A DNA stretch of 64,000 nucleotides from Chitinophagaceae bacterium PMP191F (GCA_001302245.1 LGYU01000008.1:186001-250000); one strand, 5' to 3'. Positions 45,433 to 54,993 are shown, counted from the stretch's first letter. Notes: a model not told the origin generated them from the sequence alone. A program made the numbers and translations.

Positions 45433-46698
45433 ATGAAGAAAAACTTCTTCTTAATTATTCTTACCGCTGCGATCAGTAGCAGCAGTTTTGCCCAGAAATT
45501 TACCAAAGAGATCAGCCAGGAAGTACCCGGCGCCAAAGGGGGCGTAATACGTGTGGTTACTACTTCACGCAAGCTGGAGATTAAATCCTGGAATCAACCC
45601 AAAGTAAAGGTTACCGCTGTCATAGTTTATGATACCGTTTCCAGAACCATGACCGATGAAGAATGGTTTGAGCAAATGGGAATAGCTGTTAAGCCATTCA
45701 GCAGCCGCGTGGATATTCTTTCCCGCAACACCGGTGTGTCTTCTGTTTACATAGATGGATATGCATTTAGTAATGGAGCCGGAAAAGTATCTGGTCAGGC
45801 AGCAGACCTGGTTGCTAAATTAAATACTACTTCAAAAACAAACACCTCCCGCAAACCTTTTGTACAAACGCTGACAGTAATGATACCTGAAGGGTCTAAC
45901 CTGGATATAGATCAGAAATATGGTGATGTATACATTGGTACTAACGTAACAGATGCCTCTATTGAGATCAATAACGGTGCGCTGGACGCTCAGGATATCA
46001 AGAACCTGAAACTGAAAGCAACCTATTGTAATGCCAATATGGGTAATGTGGAAAATGCTGAAATGGAATTTTACAATGGTACATTAAGGGCTCAGCAGAT
46101 CAATGACCTTGATATTGATTCCCGCTCTTCCTCTATTGAATATACCAAAGGAAACTACGCCTATTTACGCAGCCAGAGCGACAATATTTCAATAGATGAG
46201 CTGAGTAAACTGGATGGCCGTAAATCATACGGAAGCATTCGTATTGATAAACTCAATACCAGCATTGAACTGGAAGGAAATAACTATGATCTGAAACTGC
46301 GTGGAATCAGTCCTAGCGTTGAAAAAGTAAAAATCGACAACCGCTACGGCGATATGCGTTTACCTGTACGTAACCTGCAGAACTATACAGTGAATTTCCA
46401 GGGAAAGTATTCTACCGTATTTGCACCGTTTGAGAAAGTAGCAGTAAAAGAAGATCCTGCCAAAGATGGTAAAGATGCTGTAAAAGAAGGCAATGAGCAA
46501 GTAGTAGTGGTTACGCAAGGACAGCAGTCTGTTAGCGGGTTATACTCTACAACCTATAACAATGTAAATCGTAAAGGAGTTACTTATACCTCCTCATCCA
46601 ATACGCCGGCAAAATTCACCAGCTCTGTAGGTGATGCCAAAGGGAAACACACCAGCTTTGAAATCATCTGCCAGTCTTGTACTGTAGATTTTAAATAG
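45433..46698 (+). CDS. Secreted DUF4097 family beta-strand repeat protein
   Basis: 421 residues with a signal peptide ending SSSFAQ. The mature protein is a repetitive beta solenoid of the DUF4097 (putative adhesin) type: LDIDQKYGDVYIGTNVTDAS, IEINNGALDAQDIKNLKLKA, AEMEFYNGTLRAQQINDLDI and KSYGSIRIDKLN. The C-terminus has two cysteines in IICQSCTVDF. It sits 34 bp after the anti-sigma-like gene, so it is probably the effector or envelope-sensing member of the sigma operon. Function is unknown; such three-gene sets are common in Bacteroidota. Confidence 0.85.
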   Translation: MKKNFFLIILTAAISSSSFAQKFTKEISQEVPGAKGGVIRVVTTSRKLEIKSWNQPKVKVTAVIVYDTVSRTMTDEEWFEQMGIAVKPFSSRVDILSRNTGVSSVYIDGYAFSNGAGKVSGQAADLVAKLNTTSKTNTSRKPFVQTLTVMIPEGSNLDIDQKYGDVYIGTNVTDASIEINNGALDAQDIKNLKLKATYCNANMGNVENAEMEFYNGTLRAQQINDLDIDSRSSSIEYTKGNYAYLRSQSDNISIDELSKLDGRKSYGSIRIDKLNTSIELEGNNYDLKLRGISPSVEKVKIDNRYGDMRLPVRNLQNYTVNFQGKYSTVFAPFEKVAVKEDPAKDGKDAVKEGNEQVVVVTQGQQSVSGLYSTTYNNVNRKGVTYTSSSNTPAKFTSSVGDAKGKHTSFEIICQSCTVDFK

Positions 46699-46731
46699 TT
46701 CACGGAAAGTATAGCCATAACAACAAAAGCC

Positions 46732-46860
46732 CCTGTACAGCAAGTTAATGTCGTTGAAATAAGATTTGTGCAGCATATGCAACACAATATGTAAAAGTCT
46801 TCTTCATAATTTTTATTTACACACTGCATAATATCTTATTTCAACGACAGGCTGTATAGG
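46732..46860. repeat. 129-bp palindromic element with 17-bp perfect arms
   Basis: TGTCGTTGAAATAAGAT (46749-46765) is the exact reverse complement of 46833-46849, 67 bp apart. Outside these, CCTGTACAGC (46732-46741) pairs with GCTGTATAGG (46851-46860) with one mismatch; the arms are separated by 7 nt on the left and 1 nt on the right. The RNA could fold into a very long hairpin. It lies between the DUF4097 stop (46698) and the TlpA-like gene (46938). No target-site duplication is evident; it may be a MITE-like unit, a regulatory 3' UTR or a small RNA. Confidence 0.7.
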
Positions 46861-46937
46861 TTAACAAGATCCTCCGCTCCGCATTTCATTTTTACACAGC
46901 CGATTTATTATTGAATTCATTTTTTCATCATACTTGT

Positions 46938-48371
46938 ATGAAACAGCTTTTTATTACCTTTTTTGTTCTGGTACCGTTCATAAGCAATGCACAACAGGCT
47001 GTTATTACAATTGATCCCGGAAGCATACAGGCAACGGAAGCGTCTTTCAGTTTCCCGGTAAACGGAGCTTTCTGGACAGCGGGGGTTGTTTACCAGGCCA
47101 ACCAGCAACACAAAATAATAGTACCCAATAATGTTACCCGGGCCGGTCTGGTAAATATCATTATCAATTATAAAGAATACAAACTTTATACAGAACCCGG
47201 TCAGGAATATTCACTTACACTGGATCCGGCCAACAAGGAGCAACCGTTTGTGTTTACCGGTACCAATGCTGAAGGTCAATACCTGCTGAACCGTTTAAAA
47301 CATCCGGACTACGCAGACAAAGGAGATAGCTACAGTAAAAAAGATACTACTATTGCCGGTATAGAATTGCTGGTGGCAAAGGATGCCGAAAACGAGAAAA
47401 AATTATTTACAGCACTGCTGGAAGATAAAAAGATCAATGAAACATTTTACCGGTTTGCCTGCAGGGAAATTAACTACTACTACGCAGCTGTACTGGCATC
47501 GGTAATCTACTACAACAGTAGCAAACCCGGTTTTGCGGAAGCGTGGCCCCGGTTATTTACCACCCGGAGTATGAACGATGTAAATGCCCTGGAAGTTCCT
47601 GCTTTTCACGATTATATTGATCAGTATGCAAGCTGGTACAAAGGAAGTTATATGAGCAAACGCAATGGTACTTATAAAGTATTTGATACCCGTGTATCAA
47701 ACGAGTACCTGCAGGTAATGTACAAACGTTATGCAGATAACCTGCCCGAACCTGCCAGGGAGTATGCCTTAGCCCGGTTTCTGCAAACCTTTCTGTCAAT
47801 GAAAAAGTATGAGCCGGAACTGGTGGAGTTGTATGAGCATTTTAAAACATCCTACCCTGCCAGCGCATACACAGCTTTTTTCAGGCAAAATGTTGAAGAG
47901 ATCATTGCTTTTCATGAAAAGGCAAAGAAGGAGTTTAAACCTGAACAAAAGGTGATCGACAATTACCAGTCTGTTGCATCGCTGGATGAACTGGCGGGCA
48001 TGTTTAAAGGGAAAACCGTTTTTGTAGATATATGGGCTACCTGGTGCAGTCCCTGTAAGGAAGAGTTTAAATACAACGCTGGCCTGAAACAGTTTCTTCA
48101 GAAAAATAATGCTGAAATATTATATGTGTCGATAGACGATGAGAACAGGGACAAACAATGGAAAGATATGATCAAATTTTACGATTTATCCGGCACACAT
48201 ATCAGGGTGTCAGAAAGTCTCAGAAAAGATCTTACTGATGTTATCTGGAAAAATAAACAGGTATCTATACCTCGCTATCTGATCATTAAAGATGGAAAAC
48301 TGGTAGAGAGCCAGGCCAAACGGCCCAGTTCCGGACAGGAACTTTATACACAGATAAGTTCCTATCTGTAA
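46938..48371 (+). CDS. TlpA family thioredoxin-like protein with N-terminal extension
   Basis: 477 residues from MKQLFITFFVLVPFISNAQ (signal peptide); an upstream in-frame start at 46911 would precede it. About 330 residues of beta-rich and helical extension come before the C-terminal thioredoxin domain, which has WATWCSPCKEEFKYN (CSPC active site) and a cis-Pro segment VSIPRYLII. It acts in the periplasm as a thiol:disulfide reductant or cytochrome-c-maturation-like protein. The next gene encodes a second, shorter TlpA-like protein; both may serve the downstream outer-membrane protein. No substrate can be assigned. Confidence 0.87.
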   Translation: MKQLFITFFVLVPFISNAQQAVITIDPGSIQATEASFSFPVNGAFWTAGVVYQANQQHKIIVPNNVTRAGLVNIIINYKEYKLYTEPGQEYSLTLDPANKEQPFVFTGTNAEGQYLLNRLKHPDYADKGDSYSKKDTTIAGIELLVAKDAENEKKLFTALLEDKKINETFYRFACREINYYYAAVLASVIYYNSSKPGFAEAWPRLFTTRSMNDVNALEVPAFHDYIDQYASWYKGSYMSKRNGTYKVFDTRVSNEYLQVMYKRYADNLPEPAREYALARFLQTFLSMKKYEPELVELYEHFKTSYPASAYTAFFRQNVEEIIAFHEKAKKEFKPEQKVIDNYQSVASLDELAGMFKGKTVFVDIWATWCSPCKEEFKYNAGLKQFLQKNNAEILYVSIDDENRDKQWKDMIKFYDLSGTHIRVSESLRKDLTDVIWKNKQVSIPRYLIIKDGKLVESQAKRPSSGQELYTQISSYL

Positions 48372-48408
48372 ATACAAACGATAAGGACATATATTAAACC
48401 TGAATGCT

Positions 48409-49131
48409 ATGACAAAATATATACTACTGTTTTGTATTGTTTTAAAAAGTATCCATAGTAATGCACAGTCCATTACTTTATATAAAGATGTCAGGGGCAA
48501 TTTGTTTACACAAGCTGGTCTTGACTCACTAATCGCTGAAAAAAATGCAAGAGTTAAAGAACTGGGAATGAGCGTTCAGGCGATAGTTACAGAAAAAAAG
48601 ATTAGCGGAGATACTGCATTTCATCTTTTTACCCTGAATATTTTTAATGCCGGCGTGCAACAAAATGATGAGAGGCTGCGACATTACATCCACGCGCCAT
48701 TGCCACCATTCCGTTTTACCGATCAGAATGGTAAAGTGGTTGATGCAGATAGCCTGAAAGGAAAACCCGTTGTGATCAACATGTGGTTTACTACCTGTGC
48801 ACCCTGCATTGCAGAAATGCCCGAACTGAACGCCATAAAACAACGATACAGCAATACTGATATAGTGTTTATCGCTATGACGTTTGAACCGGCAGAAAAA
48901 GTAGCAGACTTTTTGACAAAGCACCGGTTTGATTTTATACAGATACCTGGCGTGAAAGCGTATTGTGAACAATTCACAGAGAATTATCCTGTAAACATAT
49001 TTGTTGATCGCAAAGGAATGATACAGGATATACAGAACGGAATGCCTTTGCTGTACAACAGACAGACAAGTAAGGTAACAGAAAAAGTAAGCCCGGCAGC
49101 ATTTGAAAAAGCGTTGAACAATATCCTGTAG
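48409..49131 (+). CDS. TlpA family disulfide reductase
   Basis: 240 residues with a signal peptide (MTKYILLFCIVLKSIHSNAQ). The AhpC/TSA-type thioredoxin domain covers most of the protein: PLPPFRFTDQNGKVVDADSL, then INMWFTTCAPCIAEMPEL with the CAPC active site, and NYPVNIFVDRKG with the cis-Pro. It follows the first TlpA-like gene by 37 bp and precedes the outer-membrane gene by 42 bp, so the three form one operon. Two thioredoxins in sequence suggest an oxidation and a reduction partner or a relay; this is inference. Confidence 0.9.
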   Translation: MTKYILLFCIVLKSIHSNAQSITLYKDVRGNLFTQAGLDSLIAEKNARVKELGMSVQAIVTEKKISGDTAFHLFTLNIFNAGVQQNDERLRHYIHAPLPPFRFTDQNGKVVDADSLKGKPVVINMWFTTCAPCIAEMPELNAIKQRYSNTDIVFIAMTFEPAEKVADFLTKHRFDFIQIPGVKAYCEQFTENYPVNIFVDRKGMIQDIQNGMPLLYNRQTSKVTEKVSPAAFEKALNNIL

Positions 49132-49173
49132 CAATTTTTAAACCCAAACAGTTCATTTCTCAATAGTATAGCC

Positions 49174-51615
49174 ATGATTTTTACAAAGAATACTTTGTAC
49201 AGGAATTTTTGTGTCCTGTATTGTTTGCTGCTACCGTATTTATTGCAGGCACAATCTTCCTCCGCACAGATAAAAGGCTTTGTGCAGGATAGTATAGCAG
49301 GTAAACCGCTCGATTTTGTAACTGTAGGATTGTACAGAGTATCAGATCTTTCTAAACCCGTACAAAATATTTTCACCAGCGATAAAGGCACGTATCTTTT
49401 TACCAAAGTAGATACAGGCCGGTATGTGGTGATTGCCACGCACAACAGCTTTGCAGAAAAACAATCAGAACCTGTTACAATAGCAACAGCCGGCGATGTA
49501 CAGGATATACCTGCATTACAATTGGTACGCAACAGTGCCGGTTTGCAACAGGTGGTAGTAACTGCCCGTAAACCGCTGGTAGAACAGAATGATGAAAAAC
49601 TAACCTACAATACAGAATCAGATCCCTCAAATGAAGGACTTACTGCCGTTGATGTAATGCGTAAAACACCCATGCTGGCAGTAGATGGCGAAGGGAATGT
49701 AAAACTGAATGGGCAAAGCAATTTTAAAGTATTGCTCAATGGCAAGGAAACAGCCATGTTCACGAAAAATCTCAAAGATGCATTGCAATCGTTTCCTGCC
49801 AACCTGATCAAAAAAATTGAAGTGATCACAAGCCCCTCTTCCAAATACGATGGCGAAGGTATTGGAGGGTTGATCAATATCATTACCAAAAAGAAAGTAG
49901 CGGGGTACAATGGAACACTGGGCATATCTGCCAATACGCAGCGATCTCAGAATGCTAATGCCAGCGCCAGCATCAAATTCGGACGTTTCGGTTTTAACGG
50001 CTATTATGGTCTCAACAATACCAATGGCAGAAGAAGCCACTCGTATAGCGAAACAGAATCGTTTAACCCCGTGGCCTATTACAAACGTCTTATCACCAAT
50101 GAGTCAAAAAATAATAATTTCTATAATTATGGTAATGTAGAGTTGAGCTGGGAAATAGACAGCCTGCTGACCACCAGTGTATATGCCGATGTAAATGGCG
50201 GCAGTGGCAGCAATACCAATGTCAGAAATTTTGATGTGGTAGCGGCGAACAAAGCAGATACATCACACAGTCTGTTCAATAGCAAAAACAGCTACAGCTG
50301 GCCTGCTTTTAACTGGGGTGCAGACTTTATCAAAAAGTTCAGGAACAATAGTGAGCGGGAGCTTACTTTCAAAATGTATCACGAGAACAGCCGCGACAAT
50401 AGTTATCAGCAGGCAGATCAATACAGTGCTTCGGGTAACAGGTTTGTGGTCAATGATAACAATTCACGCAACAGGCAAAGCACGTTGCAACTGGATTATA
50501 TTCAGCCGCTTAAAGACAAGTCAAAACTGGAAATGGGTGTAAAGGCTATTGTTCGCCGGGCGTCGGCAGATTATGCCGCATTGGTACGGTATAATGTAAA
50601 TGATGGTTTTGACGAAGATCCTGCCAATGCAGACAGGTTTGCGTATCACCAGGATGTGTACAGTGGTTATCTTAATTACCGGTTCATATTTAAAAAAATC
50701 AGTTTCCGCATAGGAGCGCGTGCCGAGCATACAGTAGTACGCGGCAACTTTATCAAATCCGGTACTGCTGTGGAACAGGATTATACCACATTGCTGCCCT
50801 CTTTCTTTGCATTGCGCAAACTGGGCAATAATACCCTCTCTGTTTCTTACAACAAAAGATTACAGCGTCCATATATCTGGGATCTGAACCCGTTTGTGAA
50901 TAATACAGACTCTTTAAACCTGTACTACGGTAATCCTGCATTAAATGCAGAGTTATACCACAATGCTGAAATCGGATATTCATTATTGAAAGGAACTACC
51001 AGCCTTACCATAAAATTATCTGAAACATTCTGTAACAATCAGGTCACCAATTGGTATACGTTCAATGATAAAACCGGCGTTTCGAGCCGTAGTAAAGAAA
51101 ACCTCGGTGAATATTATTCTACAGGATTGAGCGGAAGCCTTTCCCTTACAGTTACTCCCAAACTGCGTGTGAACAGTAACCTGGGTTTGCGTTATGATGT
51201 TATCAGGAACAAACAGAATACCGCACAACATAGTAATGGTGTGGGTGGCTGGGCCGGTGCCAATGCGGCGTATGATGTTACACCGCGCGTTACAGTATTC
51301 AGCAATGTTAACCTGTGGCTGCCTTCACGGCAATTGCAAAGCAATGGCAGTGTGAATATGTGGTACAACGCGGGTGGCAATTATAAATTCTTCAATAAAA
51401 AACTGGTGCTGGCACTGATGATGGCCAACATATTCAGCAAGGAAATGGTGTGGAGAAACACAACCCAGGACGAAAACTTCCGTTCAAGATCCTGGTTCTA
51501 TTCTCCGGCACGTATGTTTAATCTCAGCATCCGGTGGAATTTTGGAAAACTTACTGAAAATGTATCCCGTAAAAGAGGAGTTTCCAATGATGATCTGAAA
51601 GCAAAAAGTAATTAA
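49174..51615 (+). CDS. Outer membrane beta-barrel protein (TonB-receptor-like, OMP_b-brl_3)
   Basis: 813 residues with a signal peptide ending LLQAQ. A carboxypeptidase-regulatory-like module (~25-120) begins IKGFVQDSIAGKPLDFVTVG. A plug-like domain (~135-235) has VDVMRKTPMLAVDGEGNVKL and KIEVITSPSSKYDGEGIGGL. A ~575-residue beta barrel follows, ending in MFNLSIRWNFGKLTENVSRK. The barrel type (PF14905) is typical of Bacteroidota proteins related to TonB-dependent receptors. Ligand unknown. It is the third gene of the TlpA-TlpA-barrel operon, whose terminator is at 51757-51780. Confidence 0.9.
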   Translation: MIFTKNTLYRNFCVLYCLLLPYLLQAQSSSAQIKGFVQDSIAGKPLDFVTVGLYRVSDLSKPVQNIFTSDKGTYLFTKVDTGRYVVIATHNSFAEKQSEPVTIATAGDVQDIPALQLVRNSAGLQQVVVTARKPLVEQNDEKLTYNTESDPSNEGLTAVDVMRKTPMLAVDGEGNVKLNGQSNFKVLLNGKETAMFTKNLKDALQSFPANLIKKIEVITSPSSKYDGEGIGGLINIITKKKVAGYNGTLGISANTQRSQNANASASIKFGRFGFNGYYGLNNTNGRRSHSYSETESFNPVAYYKRLITNESKNNNFYNYGNVELSWEIDSLLTTSVYADVNGGSGSNTNVRNFDVVAANKADTSHSLFNSKNSYSWPAFNWGADFIKKFRNNSERELTFKMYHENSRDNSYQQADQYSASGNRFVVNDNNSRNRQSTLQLDYIQPLKDKSKLEMGVKAIVRRASADYAALVRYNVNDGFDEDPANADRFAYHQDVYSGYLNYRFIFKKISFRIGARAEHTVVRGNFIKSGTAVEQDYTTLLPSFFALRKLGNNTLSVSYNKRLQRPYIWDLNPFVNNTDSLNLYYGNPALNAELYHNAEIGYSLLKGTTSLTIKLSETFCNNQVTNWYTFNDKTGVSSRSKENLGEYYSTGLSGSLSLTVTPKLRVNSNLGLRYDVIRNKQNTAQHSNGVGGWAGANAAYDVTPRVTVFSNVNLWLPSRQLQSNGSVNMWYNAGGNYKFFNKKLVLALMMANIFSKEMVWRNTTQDENFRSRSWFYSPARMFNLSIRWNFGKLTENVSRKRGVSNDDLKAKSN

Positions 51616-51756
51616 TAAAGCAGCCTGAGCGTAGCTTACAAATGCAGTTTTGGGTTTAAATTTTCTCATGTTTACCGCTGGAGGTTTAATGGCGGGTAAT
51701 GATTTTGGAGGGGAATATCCCAGGAAATCAGCCGCTAAAGAAAGTCCAGTGTAGGG

Positions 51757-51780
51757 AACCGGGTTTTTACCCGGTTTTTT
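51757..51780 (+). terminator. Intrinsic terminator of the TlpA/outer-membrane operon
   Basis: AACCGGGT (51757-51764) pairs perfectly with ACCCGGTT (51769-51776), 4-nt loop, then a T-run. The intergenic DNA before it (51616-51756) has no gene. Confidence 0.85.
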
Positions 51781-51863
51781 GTTTTTAAAATAATCAATTG
51801 ATTATCAATAGATAAAATGTCTGTTAATATCCTGATAACAATTCAATAACATGTCTATTCTAA

Positions 51864-51895
51864 TTAAACGTTTGTTTAATTTAAACGTTTGTTTA
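51864..51895. promoter_or_regulatory. Tandem TetR-type operators of the efflux operon
   Basis: The 15-bp word TTAAACGTTTGTTTA occurs twice, at 51864-51878 and 51881-51895, 17 bp apart. Each contains the palindromic core AAACGTTT. Together they cover the spacer and edges of the promoter at 51871-51901, so a bound repressor would block RNA polymerase. The TetR gene begins 25 bp downstream. Confidence 0.75.
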
Positions 51896-51901
51896 GTTTT
51901 G
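51871..51901 (+). promoter_or_regulatory. Promoter of the TetR-TolC-HlyD-EmrB operon
   Basis: TTTG (51871-51874), a 19-bp spacer and TAGTTTTG (51894-51901) form a full match to the Bacteroidota consensus TTTG-N19-TAnnTTTG. The ATG of the TetR gene is at 51920, leaving a leader of ~12 nt. Confidence 0.75.
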
Positions 51902-51919
51902 TGATCACAATTGATCTCT

Positions 51920-52561
51920 ATGACACCTCCGGATAAGATAGACAAGCGGGAGCAGATTCTACAGGCGGCCGAACAGTTGTTTGCAGAGAAAGGTTTTGAC
52001 GGAACATCTGTGCGTGACATTGCCCACGAAGCCAACGTGAACCTGGCAATGATCTCTTACTACTTTGGTTCGAAAGAAAAATTACTGGAATCTCTGATAG
52101 AGCAAAGATTTCGTATATCGATCGGCATCCTGGAAGAGCTGAGCAATGATCAGTCATTATCTGCATGGGAAAAAATAGACCGGTTGATCGACTATTATGT
52201 AGAGCGTATGGTAACTAACCGCCGTTTTCACAACATCATGAACCAGGAATATAATACTGACCGTTCATCAGAAATCAAAGATCTGATCACCCGCATCAAA
52301 CTACAGAATCTTGAACGGATAAAAGGAATTATTGTCGACGGACAACGGCAAAAATTATTCAGACCAGTAGATATTGAACTGACACTGGGATCTATTATGG
52401 GTACCATTGCACAGGTAACCAGCTTACGGAAATTGTATTGTAATCTTTTACAGATAGATAATACAGACGAAGCCTCCTATAGCAACGTAGTAATACCCCG
52501 TTTGAAAGTGCACTTGAAACAACTGATGCGGGCCCACCTCGATATTAAAAATGAAGCATAA
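51920..52561 (+). CDS. TetR/AcrR-family transcriptional regulator
   Basis: 213 residues from ATG 51920 (an in-frame TTG lies at 51911). The N-terminal HTH is REQILQAAEQLFAEKGFDGT then SVRDIAHEANVNLAMISYYF, a textbook TetR DNA-binding domain. The C-terminal ligand-binding half is all-helical. It is the first gene of the efflux operon (22 bp to tolC). The two repeats with AAACGTTT cores over its own promoter suggest that it represses the operon including itself and is released by a pump substrate. Confidence 0.93.
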   Translation: MTPPDKIDKREQILQAAEQLFAEKGFDGTSVRDIAHEANVNLAMISYYFGSKEKLLESLIEQRFRISIGILEELSNDQSLSAWEKIDRLIDYYVERMVTNRRFHNIMNQEYNTDRSSEIKDLITRIKLQNLERIKGIIVDGQRQKLFRPVDIELTLGSIMGTIAQVTSLRKLYCNLLQIDNTDEASYSNVVIPRLKVHLKQLMRAHLDIKNEA

Positions 52562-52582
52562 AGAATCTAAAACAACCAGCGC

Positions 52583-53914
52583 ATGAAAGTACATAAGAAA
52601 GCAGGGATGGTATTGGTTTTACTGATAGCAGGAATTACCTCTTTTGCCCAGACAAAGACGCTAAGCCTGGACGAAGCCATTCAGGCAGGAATACAGAATA
52701 GCAAGCAGTTAAAACTTTCACAGAACAAGATCGATAAAGCGCTTGCACAGTTAGAGCAGGCAAAAGATGGCGCATTGCCATCTGCTACTGCCAGCCTGGG
52801 CTACAATCATGCTTTAATGCTGACGAGAAAATTCTCGCTGCCATCCACAGATGGCTCGGCACCCAAAAGCCTTGAGCTGCCTTTCGATAATACTGCATAC
52901 ATCGGCACACTCAGTATTAAGGAGCCGATCTTTGCCGGTAACCGTGTTAAGTATGCCAAACAATCTGCAGATCTGCTGGTACAGATGAGCAGACTGGATG
53001 CAGAGACCAATAAAGACGCAGTAGTGTATACGGTGATCAATGCCTATATCAATTACTATAAGATCACGCAGAACCAGAAGATCGTGGCGCAGAACATGGA
53101 AGACATTGAGAACAAGCTGACAGAAATAAAGAAGTTTGAGAACCAGGGACTGGCTACCCGCAATGATGTATTGCGCTATGAACTGGAAAAATCAAACACC
53201 AGGCTGGTACAGATTGAACTGGAAAACAACCGTAAAATGGCCAACTACAGCATGAATGTGCTGCTGGGTTTTCCGGAAAATACAGAGCTGCAACTGCAGG
53301 ATGTAAGCTATAAGCTGGATGCCTCCGGATCGTTTGATGAATACCTGCAGCAGGCATTGAAAGACAGAAAGGAGTTTACTTCACTGAACTATCAGCAGAA
53401 AATCTCAGACATCAACGTGAAAAAGGTTCATGACGAAAAACTACCCAACCTGAGTTTGGGTGGCGATCTGTACTATATCAATCCTACCAAGGCATTATTT
53501 CCCAAAGGAGGTTCTTACCTGGCTCCGTTCCTGGTGGGTGTAACTGCCAGTTGGGATATTGCTACCCTGTACAAAAATAAAAATAAACTGAGCGAAGCTA
53601 AGATTGAGCAACGTGAAGTTGCCATCAATCGTGACGCTTTGACCGACAATATTAAAACCAGCGTACACAATGCTTATGTAACGTACCAGCAGTCTCTGGA
53701 AAAAATAAAAGTACTGCAGGATGCCATTACACAGGCTACAGAGAATGAGCGCATCACGGAATCAAAATTCCGCAATAACCTGGTAACTACTACCGACAGG
53801 ATCGATGCACAAACCATGCTGTACCAGTCGCGTGTGAACCTTGAGCTTGCGAAATCTGATGCAACCGCCGCTTATTACAACCTGTTGAATGTAACAGGTC
53901 ATATACAACCTTAA
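52583..53914 (+). CDS. TolC family outer membrane efflux protein
   Basis: 443 residues with a signal peptide ending SFAQ. The duplicated OEP (TolC) fold is seen in LSLDEAIQAGIQNSKQLKLS at the start and in the repeated helical hairpins ALAQLEQAKDGALPSATASL and AQTMLYQSRVNLELAKSDAT. TolC trimers form the outer-membrane channel through which a tripartite pump exports. The gene lies between the TetR gene (21 bp upstream) and the HlyD-like gene (35 bp downstream), so it should work with the EmrA/EmrB-type proteins encoded next. Confidence 0.93.
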   Translation: MKVHKKAGMVLVLLIAGITSFAQTKTLSLDEAIQAGIQNSKQLKLSQNKIDKALAQLEQAKDGALPSATASLGYNHALMLTRKFSLPSTDGSAPKSLELPFDNTAYIGTLSIKEPIFAGNRVKYAKQSADLLVQMSRLDAETNKDAVVYTVINAYINYYKITQNQKIVAQNMEDIENKLTEIKKFENQGLATRNDVLRYELEKSNTRLVQIELENNRKMANYSMNVLLGFPENTELQLQDVSYKLDASGSFDEYLQQALKDRKEFTSLNYQQKISDINVKKVHDEKLPNLSLGGDLYYINPTKALFPKGGSYLAPFLVGVTASWDIATLYKNKNKLSEAKIEQREVAINRDALTDNIKTSVHNAYVTYQQSLEKIKVLQDAITQATENERITESKFRNNLVTTTDRIDAQTMLYQSRVNLELAKSDATAAYYNLLNVTGHIQP

Positions 53915-53949
53915 CTCAATTCAAAAAAAGATTTATAAACGCAACCGAT

Positions 53950-54993
53950 ATGAACGCAATAAAAAAGAGCAGTAAAGGCAAGAAGATCATTTTCCCCATT
54001 ATCCTGGCAGCAGTGCTGGTTGGTGCGCTGATATTTACCGTAAAAGAATACCTGTATTTTAAAACACACGAAGTAACTGATAACGCGCAGGTGGATGCAG
54101 ACATCAGCTCTGTGGTATCGCGTGTAGGCGGCTATGTGCAGGAGATCAGGTTTAAAGACAACCAGGTGGTAAAAGCTGGCGATACACTGGTAATACTGGA
54201 CGACAGGGACTATAAGATCAAATTGCAGCAGGCAGAAGCTGCACTGGCAGTTGCCCGCCAGTCTGTCAATGTATCAGAATCTGCAGTAACAGAATCCAGA
54301 ACGGGCATTGCTACTGCACAGGCCAATATAGATGCGGCAAAAGTACGTGTTTGGAAAGCTACAGAAGATTTTAACCGTTATAAGAACCTATACGATGATC
54401 ACGCTATTACCAAAGCACAGTTTGATGGTGCCAAAGCTGAAAAAGATGCGGCAGAAGCTGCGCTGGTGGTAGCACAGACACAGGTGCCTGTGGTAGCCAG
54501 AAAAGTAAGTTCAAACCAACAACAGGTAAGTGCTACTTCTTCTAATATCGCATTGCGCCAGGCAGATATTGACTATGCAAAATTACAGTTAAGCTATACC
54601 GTAGTCATTGCACCTGCAGATGGTATTGTTTCCAAACGCAATATTCAGCTTGGTCAACTGGTTCAGGCAGGCCAGCCCATGTTTTCAATTGTAAATGAAA
54701 AAGGACTGTACGTGACTGCCAATTTCAAAGAAACGCAGATGGAAAAACTGAGCATTGGTGAAAAGGTAGATATTGTGGTGGATGCATATCCTGACAAGAC
54801 CATCCAGGGAACTGTAGAATCATTCTCTGGAGCTACGGGTGCTAAGTTTTCATTGCTGCCTCCGGATAATGCTACCGGCAACTTTGTAAAAGTAGTACAG
54901 CGTGTACCTGTAAGGATAAAACTGGAAGGAACTGATAGCATAAACCTGTTGCGCCCCGGTATGAGCGTGAAAGTGGTAGTACATACCAAGTAG
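53950..54993 (+). CDS. HlyD/EmrA-type membrane fusion protein
   Basis: 347 residues with one N-terminal transmembrane helix (IIFPIILAAVLVGALIFTV). A biotinyl-lipoyl-like half motif follows, VGGYVQEIRFKDNQVVKAGD. A coiled-coil hairpin (~80-190, rich in A, Q and K) is followed by the second lipoyl half, PADGIVSKRNIQLGQLVQAG. The C-terminal beta-barrel ends in LLRPGMSVKVVVHTK. It bridges the inner-membrane MFS pump encoded downstream and the TolC protein encoded upstream. The architecture is that of EmrA. Confidence 0.93.
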   Translation: MNAIKKSSKGKKIIFPIILAAVLVGALIFTVKEYLYFKTHEVTDNAQVDADISSVVSRVGGYVQEIRFKDNQVVKAGDTLVILDDRDYKIKLQQAEAALAVARQSVNVSESAVTESRTGIATAQANIDAAKVRVWKATEDFNRYKNLYDDHAITKAQFDGAKAEKDAAEAALVVAQTQVPVVARKVSSNQQQVSATSSNIALRQADIDYAKLQLSYTVVIAPADGIVSKRNIQLGQLVQAGQPMFSIVNEKGLYVTANFKETQMEKLSIGEKVDIVVDAYPDKTIQGTVESFSGATGAKFSLLPPDNATGNFVKVVQRVPVRIKLEGTDSINLLRPGMSVKVVVHTK

